From NCBI RefSeq assembly GCF_001487145.1, contig NZ_LN913016.1:1574354-1638353 (forward strand): a DNA stretch of 64,000 nt, read 5' to 3'. This stretch comes from Anaerococcus rubeinfantis. GTDB taxonomy: Bacteria; Bacillota; Clostridia; Tissierellales; Peptoniphilaceae. Shown here piece after piece: positions 37,751-45,650 of this stretch; within the stretch, counting starts at the first letter, position 1, and each line of letters starts with the position of its first letter. The notes beneath the pieces are model-generated. The model worked only from the letters and a program-made list of their open reading frames with translations. It was not told the origin of the DNA and did no database searches. A program made the position numbers and the translations under genes.

Positions 37751-38098
37751 TTATTTTCTTATAGAATAATTAACAACTACAATTCCTAAAATCGTAATTA
37801 TTCCAAATAACCCCCATGCTCCCATAAGAATATCATTATAAAGATTAACATTCTTAACAAAAAAACTAGACAAAAAGGCAATAACTAAAGGTATGCTCAT
37901 TATAAAAGTCATTTTTTTGACTTTTGATAGATATCCTTTTCTTATTAGCTCTTCTTTCTTACCTTCTTCCATAGTATTAAATCCTGCTATAATATTTCCA
38001 TTAGTCTTATCTATCATATATGAAGAAAATAAGCATAAAATAATTGGAATCAATAAAAATATTTTAACAGCAATATCTTTAGGATCTGCTAAATTCAT
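37751..38098 (-). CDS. DUF3784-like small membrane protein
   Basis: The 115-residue protein has a membrane segment at about 12-30, then IIAGFNTMEEGKKEELIRKG, the pattern seen in DUF3784 proteins (a GxNTM-type sequence after the first segment), and two further segments (67-85 and 92-110). The function of the family is unknown. It stands alone, converging with pepS, and the 270 bases upstream of it hold nothing I recognise. Confidence 0.75.
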   Translation of the reverse strand: MNLADPKDIAVKIFLLIPIILCLFSSYMIDKTNGNIIAGFNTMEEGKKEELIRKGYLSKVKKMTFIMSIPLVIAFLSSFFVKNVNLYNDILMGAWGLFGIITILGIVVVNYSIRK

Positions 38099-38370
38099 AT
38101 GTAAATACCCTCCTCCAAAAATTAAAATTTTATCTCAATTTAAAATAGAAAATATCATCTTATAATCATTATACCCATCAGGTTTTAAGTCTTTAAATAT
38201 TTTCATATACTATCATTTTTTTGATATATCGAATATTTTCTCATCAATATATGAAACGGCTCATTGTCTATTAGTATAATTTAATTTTATTTTATTAAAC
38301 TTAACACATTCATTAAGCAAATATTTCAATCTAAAATACAAACTTTAGCCTTTAAATAAATACCATATTT

Positions 38371-38398
38371 ACCCATCTCGAGCTTGTCGAGAGATCTC
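38371..38398. repeat. Single left arm flanking the toxin array
   Basis: ACCCATCTCGAGCTTGTCGAGAGATCTC, preceded by the outer flank AACTTTAGCC...TTAAATAAA. The nearest right arm facing it is at 39356, so the two bracket the three toxin-antitoxin loci. Confidence 0.8.
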
Positions 38399-38497
38399 AT
38401 TTGTAATGTATGCAAAAAATTATATGAAACCTAGAATTTCAAAAATTATAAAATAGGACCATATTGAAATTAAAATAAAATCTTATATAATAATATT

Positions 38498-38563
38498 GAG
38501 CATGGTACCGAGTTATATCCATGACCAAACAAAAAGACAGGAGCAGCCACTCCTGTCTTTTTT
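38498..38563 (+). ncRNA. Antitoxin RNA of type I toxin-antitoxin locus 1
   Basis: Promoter TTGAAA (38464-38469), 16-base spacer, TATAAT (38486-38491); predicted RNA of about 66 bases ending in the shared hairpin. Its 5' half carries GGTACCGAGTTATATCCAT, nearly the complement of the toxin start region (GGTACCGAGTTTTTCCAT on the plus strand at 38648-38665). Size and layout match RNA II of the Fst/par system. The exact start is inferred. Confidence 0.7.
38531..38563. terminator. Shared bidirectional terminator of toxin locus 1
   Basis: GACAGGAG, loop CAGCCA, CTCCTGTC, flanked by A-rich and T-rich tracts on both sides; it ends the convergent toxin and antitoxin transcripts. Confidence 0.85.
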
Positions 38564-38566
38564 GTG

Positions 38567-38665
38567 CTAATTACCGTGTTTATAATATCTGTCTAGCCAC
38601 TTGATAATATAATGAGCTATTACATTACCTGCGACAGATATTAAAATGGTACCGAGTTTTTCCAT
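38567..38665 (-). CDS. Fst-like small membrane toxin, copy 1
   Basis: A 32-residue peptide, MEKLGTILISVAGNVIAHYI then IKWLDRYYKHGN: one membrane helix, the KWLD turn and a charged tail, as in Fst/Ldr-type toxins that damage the membrane. GGGAGGTGAGG precedes the ATG. The 5' leader can fold CCCAAACTG/CAGTTGGG right before the ribosome site. A TATAAT box lies upstream on the minus strand near 38715. It reads towards the antitoxin RNA and ends at the shared terminator. Two more copies follow in tandem. The product is too short for usual gene finders; identification rests on the peptide type and on the whole locus layout. Confidence 0.8.
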   Translation of the reverse strand: MEKLGTILISVAGNVIAHYIIKWLDRYYKHGN

Positions 38666-38779
38666 AACCTCACCTCCCAACTGTTACCAGTTTGGGTACG
38701 ATAACATATTTATTATATCATTTTAAAAAATCTCAAACTATTAAATTGAAATTAAAATAAAATCTTATATAATAATATT

Positions 38780-38845
38780 GAGCATGGTACCGAGTTATAT
38801 CCATGACCAAACAAAAAGACAGGAGCAGCCACTCCTGTCTTTCTT
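38780..38845 (+). ncRNA. Antitoxin RNA of type I locus 2
   Basis: TTGAAA (38746-38751), 16-base spacer, TATAAT (38768-38773), then an RNA whose specificity stretch GGTACCGAGTTATATCCAT equals that of locus 1. It should therefore act on both toxin 1 and toxin 2 messages. Confidence 0.7.
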
Positions 38846-38846
38846 T
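38813..38846. terminator. Shared bidirectional terminator of toxin locus 2
   Basis: GACAGGAG (38818-38825), CTCCTGTC (38832-38839), same loop as locus 1. Confidence 0.85.
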
Positions 38847-38849
38847 GTG

Positions 38850-38948
38850 CTAATTATCGTGTTTACAATATCTGTCTAGCCACTTGATAATATAATGAGC
38901 TATTACATTACCTGCAACAGATATTAAAATGGTACCGAGTTTTTCCAT
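38850..38948 (-). CDS. Fst-like small membrane toxin, copy 2
   Basis: A 32-residue peptide that differs from copy 1 only near its end (RYCKHDN in place of RYYKHGN). Leader hairpin, ribosome site, target stretch and terminator are the same as in copy 1, so this is a recent tandem duplication of about 280 bases that included the antitoxin gene. Confidence 0.8.
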   Translation of the reverse strand: MEKLGTILISVAGNVIAHYIIKWLDRYCKHDN

Positions 38949-39061
38949 AACCTCACCTCCCAACTGTTACCAGTTTGGGTACGATAACATATTTATTATA
39001 TCATTTTAAAAATCATAAACTATTAGATTGAAAATAAAATAAAAACTTATATAATAATATT

Positions 39062-39127
39062 GAGCATGGATTCGAGAATTATACCATGGCACACAAAAAG
39101 ACAGGAGTGACGGCTCCTGTCTTTTTT
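39062..39127 (+). ncRNA. Antitoxin RNA of type I locus 3 (changed specificity)
   Basis: TTGAAA (39028-39033), 16-base spacer, TATAAT (39050-39055). The specificity stretch is GATTCGAGAATTATACCATG, different from loci 1 and 2, and matches the start region of toxin 3 (GATTCGAGAACATTCATG at about 39213-39230). Confidence 0.7.
39095..39127. terminator. Shared bidirectional terminator of toxin locus 3
   Basis: GACAGGAG, loop TGACGG, CTCCTGTC with A- and T-tracts; same stem as the other loci with a different loop. Confidence 0.85.
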
Positions 39128-39130
39128 AGG

Positions 39131-39229
39131 CTAATTATCGTATTTTGAATATCTATCTAGCCATTTGATAACATAATGAGCTAATATGTTAGCTGCAACA
39201 GATATTATTATAGATTCGAGAACATTCAT
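39131..39229 (-). CDS. Fst-like small membrane toxin, copy 3 (divergent)
   Basis: A 32-residue peptide, MNVLESIIISVAANILAHYV then IKWLDRYSKYDN. The membrane helix, KWLDRY turn and length are kept, while the N-terminus differs from copies 1 and 2. The DNA covering the start codon is both the coding N-terminus and the antisense target, so the N-terminal change goes with the new antitoxin sequence. GGGGGTGAAG precedes the ATG and the same leader hairpin is present. Confidence 0.8.
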   Translation of the reverse strand: MNVLESIIISVAANILAHYVIKWLDRYSKYDN

Positions 39230-39355
39230 GACTTCACCCCCTCACTGTTACCAGTTTGGGTACGATAACATATTTATTATATCATTTTAAAAATCATAAG
39301 CTATTAGATTGAAATTTCACAGGTTAAAAATAAATTAAAATCCAAAATTAATAAA

Positions 39356-39384
39356 GAGATCTCTCGACGAAGCTCGAGATGGGT
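39356..39384. repeat. Single right arm flanking the toxin array
   Basis: GAGATCTCTCGACGAAGCTCGAGATGGGT; faces the left arm at 38371-38398 across the three toxin loci. Confidence 0.8.
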
Positions 39385-39498
39385 TATATGACTTTGTTTG
39401 TATACTTGATTTGAATTTCTTAATTAAATCAAAAATTTTCATAAACCATATTTTAATCTAAAATATAAACTTCAGCATTTAAATAAATACCATATTTA

Positions 39499-39607
39499 TC
39501 CATCTCGAGCCGATAAATATGCCTTGATTTGGCATATTTATCCCTAAAACTAGTGCAAAGCACGGAGGAATTTGCGAAGAAAATGAGTTTTAGTGTGGAG
39601 AGATCTC
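39499..39607. repeat. Left arm with nested loop insert
   Basis: ATCCATCTCGAGC, then the insert ATAAATATGCC...GGCATATTTAT and CTAAAACTAGTGC...GAGTTTTAGTG in the reverse orientation to the copies at 10401 and 40970, then GGAGAGATCTC. Preceded by outer flank AACTTCAGCATTTAAATAAA. Confidence 0.8.
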
Positions 39608-39795
39608 ATGGATTATTTAAGGCTAATATTAATTTTAAACATAGTAATAATAATGGAAAATAAATTAAATCCATAATTAATTCAGAAATCTCAAATAACT
39701 TCTTCTCTGGATATGGTTTTGGACTTATTCCAGTTTAAACTCTAAAAAAACCTTAAAACTTTACAAATCAAAAAAAGCAGGTATTATAATATTCG

Positions 39796-40018
39796 AAGAA
39801 CTGTTGTAAAACGGTGGTTGCCGATTTTTTATCGGTAGTTTTTATCTGATTCGTGGGAGTTGAACCCGCCTTATAAGTGCCTGATGTGGGATTTATTTGG
39901 CCTTAAATTCTTCTATAAGCTCAGAGTTTTTACAAGAAAAAATAATCTAAACAAAAAAAGCATCAACACCAGCCGAAGATTGCGCGATTAGTTGTTAACT
40001 AAGACAGCAGTCTTTTTT
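39796..40018 (+). ncRNA. Structured RNA of about 220 bases, 6S-RNA-like candidate
   Basis: A promoter (TTACAA 39761-39766, 18-base spacer, TATAAT 39785-39790) reads into a region whose ends pair (ACTGTTGT near 39800 with ACAGCAGT near 40005) and that finishes with AAGAC AGCA GTCTT and a T-run. Inside are the hairpins TGCCGAT...ATCGGTA and GTGGG-AGTTGAA-CCCGC and the stretch AAGTGCCTGATGTGGGATTT, which recalls the CCTGATGTG segment I remember from Firmicute 6S RNA. GCGATTAG near the 3' end can also pair with CTAATCGC just before the ribosome site of the next gene. 6S is the best guess; an attenuator for the downstream gene is the alternative. Confidence 0.5.
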
Positions 40019-40052
40019 GTTTTGCTAATCGCCAGATTAGGAGTGAAAATTT

Positions 40053-40712
40053 ATGCTCAGAAAATTTCTGAGAAGTTTAGAAGTTACGAAAAAAGAATTT
40101 TTGATTATTTCCCTTGGTTGTGCAATTATGTCATTTGGAGTAATAAATATCCATGAACAAGCGCAAATAACAGAGGGTGGAGTTTTGGGACTTGGCTTAT
40201 TTTTGAAAAAAGCCTTAAATATGAATCTTGCCTACACCACACCAATTTTGGATGGCTTATGCTATCTTTTAGGATTTTCAATGCTCGGAAGAATATTTTT
40301 AAAAAAATCCATTGTAGCAACAATAATGTTTGCAGTATTTTATTGGATTTTTGACTTTATTGGACCAGTAATTCCAAGCCTTTATGATATGCCATTAATG
40401 GCAGCAATATTTGGTGGAATATTTATAGGATGTGGCTGTGGAATAGCAGTTACAGCCGGAGGATGTGCAGGAGGCGACGACGCCTTGGCAATGACAATTT
40501 CCAAAAAAACAAAATGGCCAATATCAAGAGCCTACTTGTTTACAGATTACATCGTCCTAGGCCTATCCTTAATTTATATCCCATTTGGACACTTAATATA
40601 TTCATTTTTGACAACAATTATCTCATCATTTTTGATTGGACAATTTGAATTAAAAATGGAAATGCCAGCTTGGCAAGTATGCCAAGGAAATTTAAGTCAA
40701 GTAAAATCTTAA
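40053..40712 (+). CDS. YitT/YczE-like membrane protein
   Basis: The 219-residue protein has five to six membrane segments and the block GGIFIGCGCGIAVTAGGCAG GD-type glycine/cysteine-rich motif (about residues 122-143), as in YitT-family proteins; the DUF2179 domain often found at the C-terminus of YitT is missing, so it is a short form. The function of the family is not known. GGAG precedes the ATG and the gene directly follows the structured RNA, with which it may share control. It ends in a strong terminator. Confidence 0.78.
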   Translation: MLRKFLRSLEVTKKEFLIISLGCAIMSFGVINIHEQAQITEGGVLGLGLFLKKALNMNLAYTTPILDGLCYLLGFSMLGRIFLKKSIVATIMFAVFYWIFDFIGPVIPSLYDMPLMAAIFGGIFIGCGCGIAVTAGGCAGGDDALAMTISKKTKWPISRAYLFTDYIVLGLSLIYIPFGHLIYSFLTTIISSFLIGQFELKMEMPAWQVCQGNLSQVKS

Positions 40713-40716
40713 ATTT

Positions 40717-40765
40717 AAAAAGGATATTTCAAAGTATCAAGTATTTTGAAATATCCTTTTTTGTT
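40717..40765 (+). terminator. Terminator of the YitT-like gene
   Basis: AAAAAGGATATTTCAAA pairs with TTTGAAATATCCTTTTTT across AGTATCAAGTAT. A second, separate hairpin (CGAGTAG...CTACTCG, about 40804-40829) follows 40 bases later; its role is unknown. Confidence 0.85.
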
Positions 40766-40969
40766 TTTCATATTTATGTAAAATTTAAATAAAGATAAAA
40801 AAATCGAGTAGCGCATAAATGCACTACTCGCAAAACATTTGTTTTCAATTCCTAATAATATTTTAATTCTTAGACTTTAAAATGTCAATTATCGAATTTC
40901 TTTAAATTTATTAAATAAAAGTATTTTTATTTCTTGTACATATTATATTTTAATATTCACTTAATCCAA

Positions 40970-41080
40970 GAGATCTCTCGACACTAAACCCCATTTGCTT
41001 CGCAAATTTTTCCGTGCTCTCGCACTAGTTTTAGGGATAATTATGCCAAATCAAGGCATAATTATCTGCTCGAGATGGGT
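40970..41080. repeat. Right arm with nested loop insert
   Basis: GAGATCTCTCGAC, then ACTAAACCCCATTTGCTTCG...CACTAGTTTTAGGG and ATTATGCCAAATCAAGGCAT, then GCTCGAGATGGGT. Followed by the outer flank TTATTTCTAAAGTT. Confidence 0.8.
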
Positions 41081-41187
41081 GATTGTTATCATTATTTTAT
41101 TTCTAAAGTTCATAGTAAACTTTATATTCTAATATTAACTTTTATAATGAGTTACTTACTAAATATAAATAACTCAAACGAAGTACA

Positions 41188-41458
41188 ACCTATCTCGAGC
41201 TTGTCTAGAGATCTCTTACATTATATTCGGCGTGCAATTTGATTTTCCCTTGGATTATCTCAGACTATTTCTTTAAATATTTACATTTCCTATAACTACA
41301 TTTAATCCATGAGATCTCTCAACACTAAACCCCATTTGCTTCGCAAATTTTTCCGTGCTTATGAAAACTCAATTACTACGTAAATTCTTCCATGCTCTCT
41401 CACTAGTTTTAGGGATAAATATGCCAAATCAAGGCATATTTATCTACTCGAGATGGGT
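41188..41458. repeat. Long palindromic repeat element, type B-like core, duplicated loop insert
   Basis: Left arm ACCTATCTCGAGC...CTAGAGATCTC, core with CTTGGATTATCTC, right arm whose loop insert contains the TTTGCTTCGCAAATTTTTCC block and then a second, diverged copy (ATTACTACGTAAATTCTTCC) before CACTAGTTTTAGGG. Longest element in the window; it fills most of the space upstream of hppA. Confidence 0.8.
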
Positions 41459-41577
41459 AAACTTTTAATTAAATTTTTAAAAAAACAACTAAATCCCATA
41501 TTTTTATAAAATTTAATAATTTTTTCCAATAATTCCTCTAATTTTCTCATTTTTTTCCAAGATTCTATCAAAAACAA

Positions 41578-41606
41578 TTGTTTATATCTATATTATGTTA
41601 TATAAT
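41578..41606 (+). promoter_or_regulatory. Promoter of hppA
   Basis: TTGTTT (41578-41583), 17-base spacer, TATAAT (41601-41606), 34 bases before the ATG; GGAGGA is the ribosome site. Confidence 0.7.
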
Positions 41607-41639
41607 AGTAAGAGTAAAAATTAAAAATAGGAGGAATAT

Positions 41640-43601
41640 ATGTTATCTGATTTACTACCTGTAATAGTAGCAATTATCGCAATTTGTTTTATGGCTTTGC
41701 AAATTAAAACAAATATACTTCCAGTTAGCGAAGGAAACGATAGAATGAGAACTATATCAGGAAATATTAAAGAAGGAGCTATGGCATTTATATCTCGTGA
41801 GTATAAATATGTTATTATCTTTGTAATTATTGTTTCAATTCTTATAGCAATTTTTATTAACATTAATACCATGATTTGTTATATCCTTGGTTCCTTATTA
41901 TCAATGGCAGCAGGTTATGTAGGTATGAGAATTTCTACAGCCTCAAATGCTAGATGTACAAACGAAGCTATGGAAAGTGGACTTCCATCTGCCCTTAAAG
42001 TTGCCTTTGCTGGTGGATCCGTAATGGGATTTGCAGTAACAGGATTTGGACTTTTGGGAGTTGGAATTGTTTATTTAATCTTTAGAGACCCAGCTATCCT
42101 TATGGGATATTCATTTGGAGCAAGTTCAGTTGCACTTTTCGCAAGAGTTGGTGGAGGAATCTACACAAAAGCAGCAGACGTTGGAGCTGACCTTGTAGGA
42201 AAAGTTGAAAAAGGAATCCCAGAAGATGACCCAAGAAACCCCGCAGTTATCGCCGATAACGTTGGAGATAACGTAGGAGACGTTGCAGGAATGGGAGCTG
42301 ACCTTTTCGAATCATATTCAGGAGCAATCCTTTCATCAATGGTTCTTGGTTTTTCAATCTTTGGAGATGCAGGAATAAGATTCCCACTTGTACTTTCATC
42401 AATTGGTATAATCGCATCAATCCTTGCAGCTTTCTTGTTCTTAAGAAAAAAACAAAAATCACCACAATCAGCACTAATGATGACAATTTATCTATCAGGA
42501 GCAATTGTTCTTGTAGCATCATTTATCCTTTCACCAATATTTTTTGGAAATTTGAAAGCAGCAATCTGTATAGTTGTGGGAATACTTGTAGGAATTGCAA
42601 TAGGATTTTTATCAGAAGTATTTACATCTGAAAATTACAAGCAAGTAAAAAGAATAGCTGAAGAAAGTCAAACAGGAGCAGCTACAAACATAATCGCAGG
42701 ATTATCAAGCGGAATGCTTTCAACAGTTGGACCAATCATTCTTATAGCTATTGGAATTTTGGTTTCATTCCACACAATGCAAATGTACGGAATTGCCCTT
42801 GCAGCAGTAGGAATGTTATCAATCACAGCAACAACAGTAACAGTTGACGCTTATGGACCAATTTCAGACAATGCCGGTGGAATTGCAGAAATGAGTGGAC
42901 TAGACGAATCAGTTCGTGAAATCACAGATAGCCTTGATTCAGTAGGAAACACAACAGCAGCAATCGGTAAAGGATTTGCAATAGGATCTGCAGCTCTAAC
43001 AGCACTTTCACTATTTGTAACTTACACAGACACACTAAACCTTGACAACCTATCACTACTAGATTCAAAAGTAGTAGCAGGAATGTTCGTAGGAGGAATG
43101 TTACCATTTTTATTCTCAGCTTTAACAATGAATTCAGTTGGAAAAGCTGCAACAGAAATGATCAACGAAGTAAGAAGACAATTCAAAGAAAAACCAGGAA
43201 TCCTAGAAGGAACAGACGATCCAGACTACGCATCATGTGTAGATATCTCAACAAAAGCTTCCCTAAAAGAAATGGTAGTACCAGGAGCACTAGCAATAGT
43301 AGTACCATTATTTATAGGAAAAGTATTTGGACCAGAAACCCTAGGAGGACTATTAGCAGGAGCCCTAGTTACAGGCGTATTAATGGCAATCTTCATGTCA
43401 AACGCAGGAGGAGCTTGGGATAATGCTAAGAAATTTATAGAATCAGGATCTGAAGGTGGAAAGAATTCACCAGCCCACCACGCTGCAGTAGTAGGTGATA
43501 CAGTAGGAGATCCATTCAAAGATACATCCGGCCCATCACTTAATATCCTAGTAAAACTTATAACAGTAGTATCTGTTGTATGTGCAGGATTATTTATCTA
43601 A
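41640..43601 (+). CDS. hppA: Membrane-bound ion-pumping pyrophosphatase, K+-dependent type
   Basis: HppA splits pyrophosphate and pumps Na+ and/or H+ out across the membrane. The 653-residue protein has about 16 membrane helices and the substrate motif [20 protein letters not shown] with [20 protein letters not shown] (about 178-216), plus [20 protein letters not shown] at the end. [10 protein letters not shown] (about 437-446), with Ala where K+-independent enzymes have Lys, marks a K+-dependent, often Na+-pumping enzyme. Ion specificity is inference. It stands alone with its own promoter and terminator. Confidence 0.96.
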   Translation: MLSDLLPVIVAIIAICFMALQIKTNILPVSEGNDRMRTISGNIKEGAMAFISREYKYVIIFVIIVSILIAIFININTMICYILGSLLSMAAGYVGMRISTASNARCTNEAMESGLPSALKVAFAGGSVMGFAVTGFGLLGVGIVYLIFRDPAILMGYSFGASSVALFARVGGGIYTKAADVGADLVGKVEKGIPEDDPRNPAVIADNVGDNVGDVAGMGADLFESYSGAILSSMVLGFSIFGDAGIRFPLVLSSIGIIASILAAFLFLRKKQKSPQSALMMTIYLSGAIVLVASFILSPIFFGNLKAAICIVVGILVGIAIGFLSEVFTSENYKQVKRIAEESQTGAATNIIAGLSSGMLSTVGPIILIAIGILVSFHTMQMYGIALAAVGMLSITATTVTVDAYGPISDNAGGIAEMSGLDESVREITDSLDSVGNTTAAIGKGFAIGSAALTALSLFVTYTDTLNLDNLSLLDSKVVAGMFVGGMLPFLFSALTMNSVGKAATEMINEVRRQFKEKPGILEGTDDPDYASCVDISTKASLKEMVVPGALAIVVPLFIGKVFGPETLGGLLAGALVTGVLMAIFMSNAGGAWDNAKKFIESGSEGGKNSPAHHAAVVGDTVGDPFKDTSGPSLNILVKLITVVSVVCAGLFI

Positions 43602-43611
43602 TAAAAAATAC

Positions 43612-43647
43612 AAAAACAGCAAAGTAGAAATACTTTTGCTGTTTTTT
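43612..43647 (+). terminator. Terminator of hppA
   Basis: AAAACAGCAAAGTA / TACTTTTGCTGTTTT with GAAA loop and a following T-run. Confidence 0.85.
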
Positions 43648-43749
43648 ATTTACTATAGTTTAAAAAAATTTCATTATATTAGATTGTAATTTTTTTCTTG
43701 GACTTCATGTTTTTTATTGCTTAATTATCTTTAAATTCACTTAACCCAT

Positions 43750-43778
43750 GAGATCTCTCGACTTCGCTCGAGATGGGT
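43750..43778. repeat. Single right arm of the palindromic repeat, 3' of hppA
   Basis: GAGATCTCTCGACTTCGCTCGAGATGGGT, followed by outer flank TTAATTACTAAAGTAA. Confidence 0.8.
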
Positions 43779-43939
43779 TATTATTGGATTTTGTTAATTA
43801 CTAAAGTAACTGTTTTACTCTTATATTTTATTGATTTTCTGTTTAATTTATTAATAAAGTTTTTATTCTACTTTATATTCTTATATTAATTTTTATAATG
43901 AATTATTTGCTTAAACTTAAATTAATAAAACGAAGTATA

Positions 43940-44097
43940 GCCCATCTCGAGCTTGCCGAGAGATCTCTGGATTGTATAGTGATGATAATTCCATTTTTAC
44001 CTTGGATTCTCTATGGCTTTTTTGATATGCATACTTTATTTCTAGATTTATTTGATCCATGAGATCTCTCCACTCCTTACAGTCGGTCGAGATGGGT
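43940..44097. repeat. Palindromic repeat element, type B-like core, next to GIY-YIG gene
   Basis: GCCCATCTCGAGC...CCGAGAGATCTC, core with ACCTTGGATTCTCTATGG, GAGATCTCTCCAC...GGTCGAGATGGGT. It is the largest part of the 600-base gap after hppA. Confidence 0.85.
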
Positions 44098-44107
44098 TTT
44101 ATGACCT

Positions 44108-44143
44108 ACCATCTCGAGTGAGCAAAGCGAATCAAGAGATCTC
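44108..44143. repeat. Single left arm 3' of the GIY-YIG gene
   Basis: ACCATCTCGAGTGAGCAAAG...AAGAGATCTC, ten bases after the previous element and 62 bases from the GIY-YIG stop. Confidence 0.75.
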
Positions 44144-44204
44144 TTTATTAAATTCATCTTATAATTCGCTCTTTCCTTGAATTTTCTTCTAAATTAAAAT
44201 CAAC

Positions 44205-44495
44205 TTACCTATACCAATCCAAAGATAAGTCCCTCCACTTTGGATTTATTGAATTTATTAATCTATTTTTCTTTTCCCTAGACCACCTTTTTAGTTGTTC
44301 TTCCCTTGATAAGGCCTCATATTTATCGTCTAGACATTCATAATATACCAATTTTGTACAATTATATTTGTCAGTAAAGCCTTCTACGACATGATTTCTG
44401 TGTTCGTATAATCTTTTTTCAAGATTATAAGTATAGCCTATATAAATAGTAGAGTTGCTTTTATTTGCAAGTATATATACATAATAATCAGCCAT
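44205..44495 (-). CDS. GIY-YIG domain endonuclease, small (UPF0213-like)
   Basis: Starting at ATG 44495 (GGAG six bases upstream; an in-frame start four codons earlier lacks one), the 96-residue protein is a single GIY-YIG domain: YYVYILANKSNSTIYIGYTY with the YVY and YIG strands, the arginine in NLEKRLYEHR and the glutamate region EALSREEQLKRWSREKKNRL. Such proteins are DNA nucleases of uncertain role. It is an isolated gene with repeat arms on both sides (44108-44143 and 44641-44669), the only nuclease-like gene within the repeat-rich region. Confidence 0.88.
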   Translation of the reverse strand: MADYYVYILANKSNSTIYIGYTYNLEKRLYEHRNHVVEGFTDKYNCTKLVYYECLDDKYEALSREEQLKRWSREKKNRLINSINPKWRDLSLDWYR

Positions 44496-44640
44496 AACTT
44501 TCTCCATTTTTGCATGATTCTTAATTTAGAATTACCCATATACATTAACTTTAAATCTTATCTTTTACTTTTCTTTCATATTAAAATATTCAATTTATAT
44601 ATTAAAGATTATAGCTCATATAAACCTAAACGAAGTCTAA

Positions 44641-44669
44641 ACCCATCTCGAGCGTAGTCGAGAGATCTC
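44641..44669. repeat. Single left arm upstream of the GIY-YIG gene; last copy in the window
   Basis: ACCCATCTCGAGCGTAGTCGAGAGATCTC. From here to 64000 no further copy is seen. The rest of the 340-base gap up to the traX start holds only AT-rich promoter-like sequence. Confidence 0.8.
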
Positions 44670-44838
44670 TTTATTATTTTTATATAATAATTTACTTTTT
44701 CCTTCGTACTTTTAATATTTCTAAATATGAAAATATTATATTGCATATTTTCCATATCTTTGATATAAAAGAATAAGTATTATTATAAATAAGACAGAAA
44801 GAATAGTTTTATTAAAATACCAAAGCGAAAGGGAAAAC

Positions 44839-45555
44839 ATGAAAAAATTTAAACAAATACAAAAAAAATTTCAAATAAACGGAGCAGAATTAAAATATAT
44901 TGCCTTTATTTCAATGTTTATTGATCATTTTAATAAAGCAATCATAACCCCGCTTTTAAATTACCAAGAGCCACTCGTGACCATATCAACTATTTTTGAT
45001 ATAATCGGACGAATCGCCTTTCCAATTTTTGCCTTTATGATTGTAGAAGGCTTTTATAAAACAAAATCAAGGGGAAAATATCTGCGAAATCTGTTGATTT
45101 TCGCCATAATTTCAGAAATTCCCTACGATATGTTCCAATCAAAAGTTTTTATAAATAACAGGTCGCAAAATATAATGTGGGCCCTCGCCCTTGGACTTTT
45201 GACCCTTATAATTGTCGACAAATTAAAAGAAAAAATCAAAAACAAATACGCATGGCTTGCTCTTTCCATATTAATAGTTGCAATAAATGCAGGAATAGCA
45301 ACACTTTTATCCTTCGACTACGATTATTATTCCATAATAATAATTTTTATCCTCTACCTTTTTTACGATAAAAGACTTGTTGGAAGTTTATTGTCATACC
45401 TCGTGATAATTAAAGAATTCTACTCAATACTAGGATTTGCTGTCATTAATTTTTATAATGGAGAAAAAGGAAAGCAAAATAAATGGTTCAATTATTTGTT
45501 CTATCCAGTGCATTTATTGATACTTGGGATTTGTAGGTTTTTGTTTGGCTTGTAG
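44839..45555 (+). CDS. TraX family membrane protein
   Basis: The 238-residue protein has about eight membrane segments and the TraX marks AELKYIAFISMFIDHFNKA, RIAFPIFAFMIVEGFYKTKS and FAIISEIPYDMFQSK near the N-terminus. TraX acetylates F-pilin in conjugative plasmids; chromosomal homologues are thought to be acyltransferases with unknown substrates. It stands alone between the GIY-YIG gene and the defence-like island. Confidence 0.85.
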   Translation: MKKFKQIQKKFQINGAELKYIAFISMFIDHFNKAIITPLLNYQEPLVTISTIFDIIGRIAFPIFAFMIVEGFYKTKSRGKYLRNLLIFAIISEIPYDMFQSKVFINNRSQNIMWALALGLLTLIIVDKLKEKIKNKYAWLALSILIVAINAGIATLLSFDYDYYSIIIIFILYLFYDKRLVGSLLSYLVIIKEFYSILGFAVINFYNGEKGKQNKWFNYLFYPVHLLILGICRFLFGL

Positions 45556-45650
45556 ATTAATAATCAAATATATTAAAATTTACTATATTAATAGCCCCAT
45601 AATTAATAATATTGATTTTGGGGCTACTTTATTACATTCTATTAAATTTT

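Noticed and set aside
39855-39875. tRNA-like T-arm (GTGGG-AGTTGAA-CCCGC)
   Set aside because: No acceptor stem, anticodon arm or CCA region fits on either strand; it is one hairpin of the longer structured RNA.
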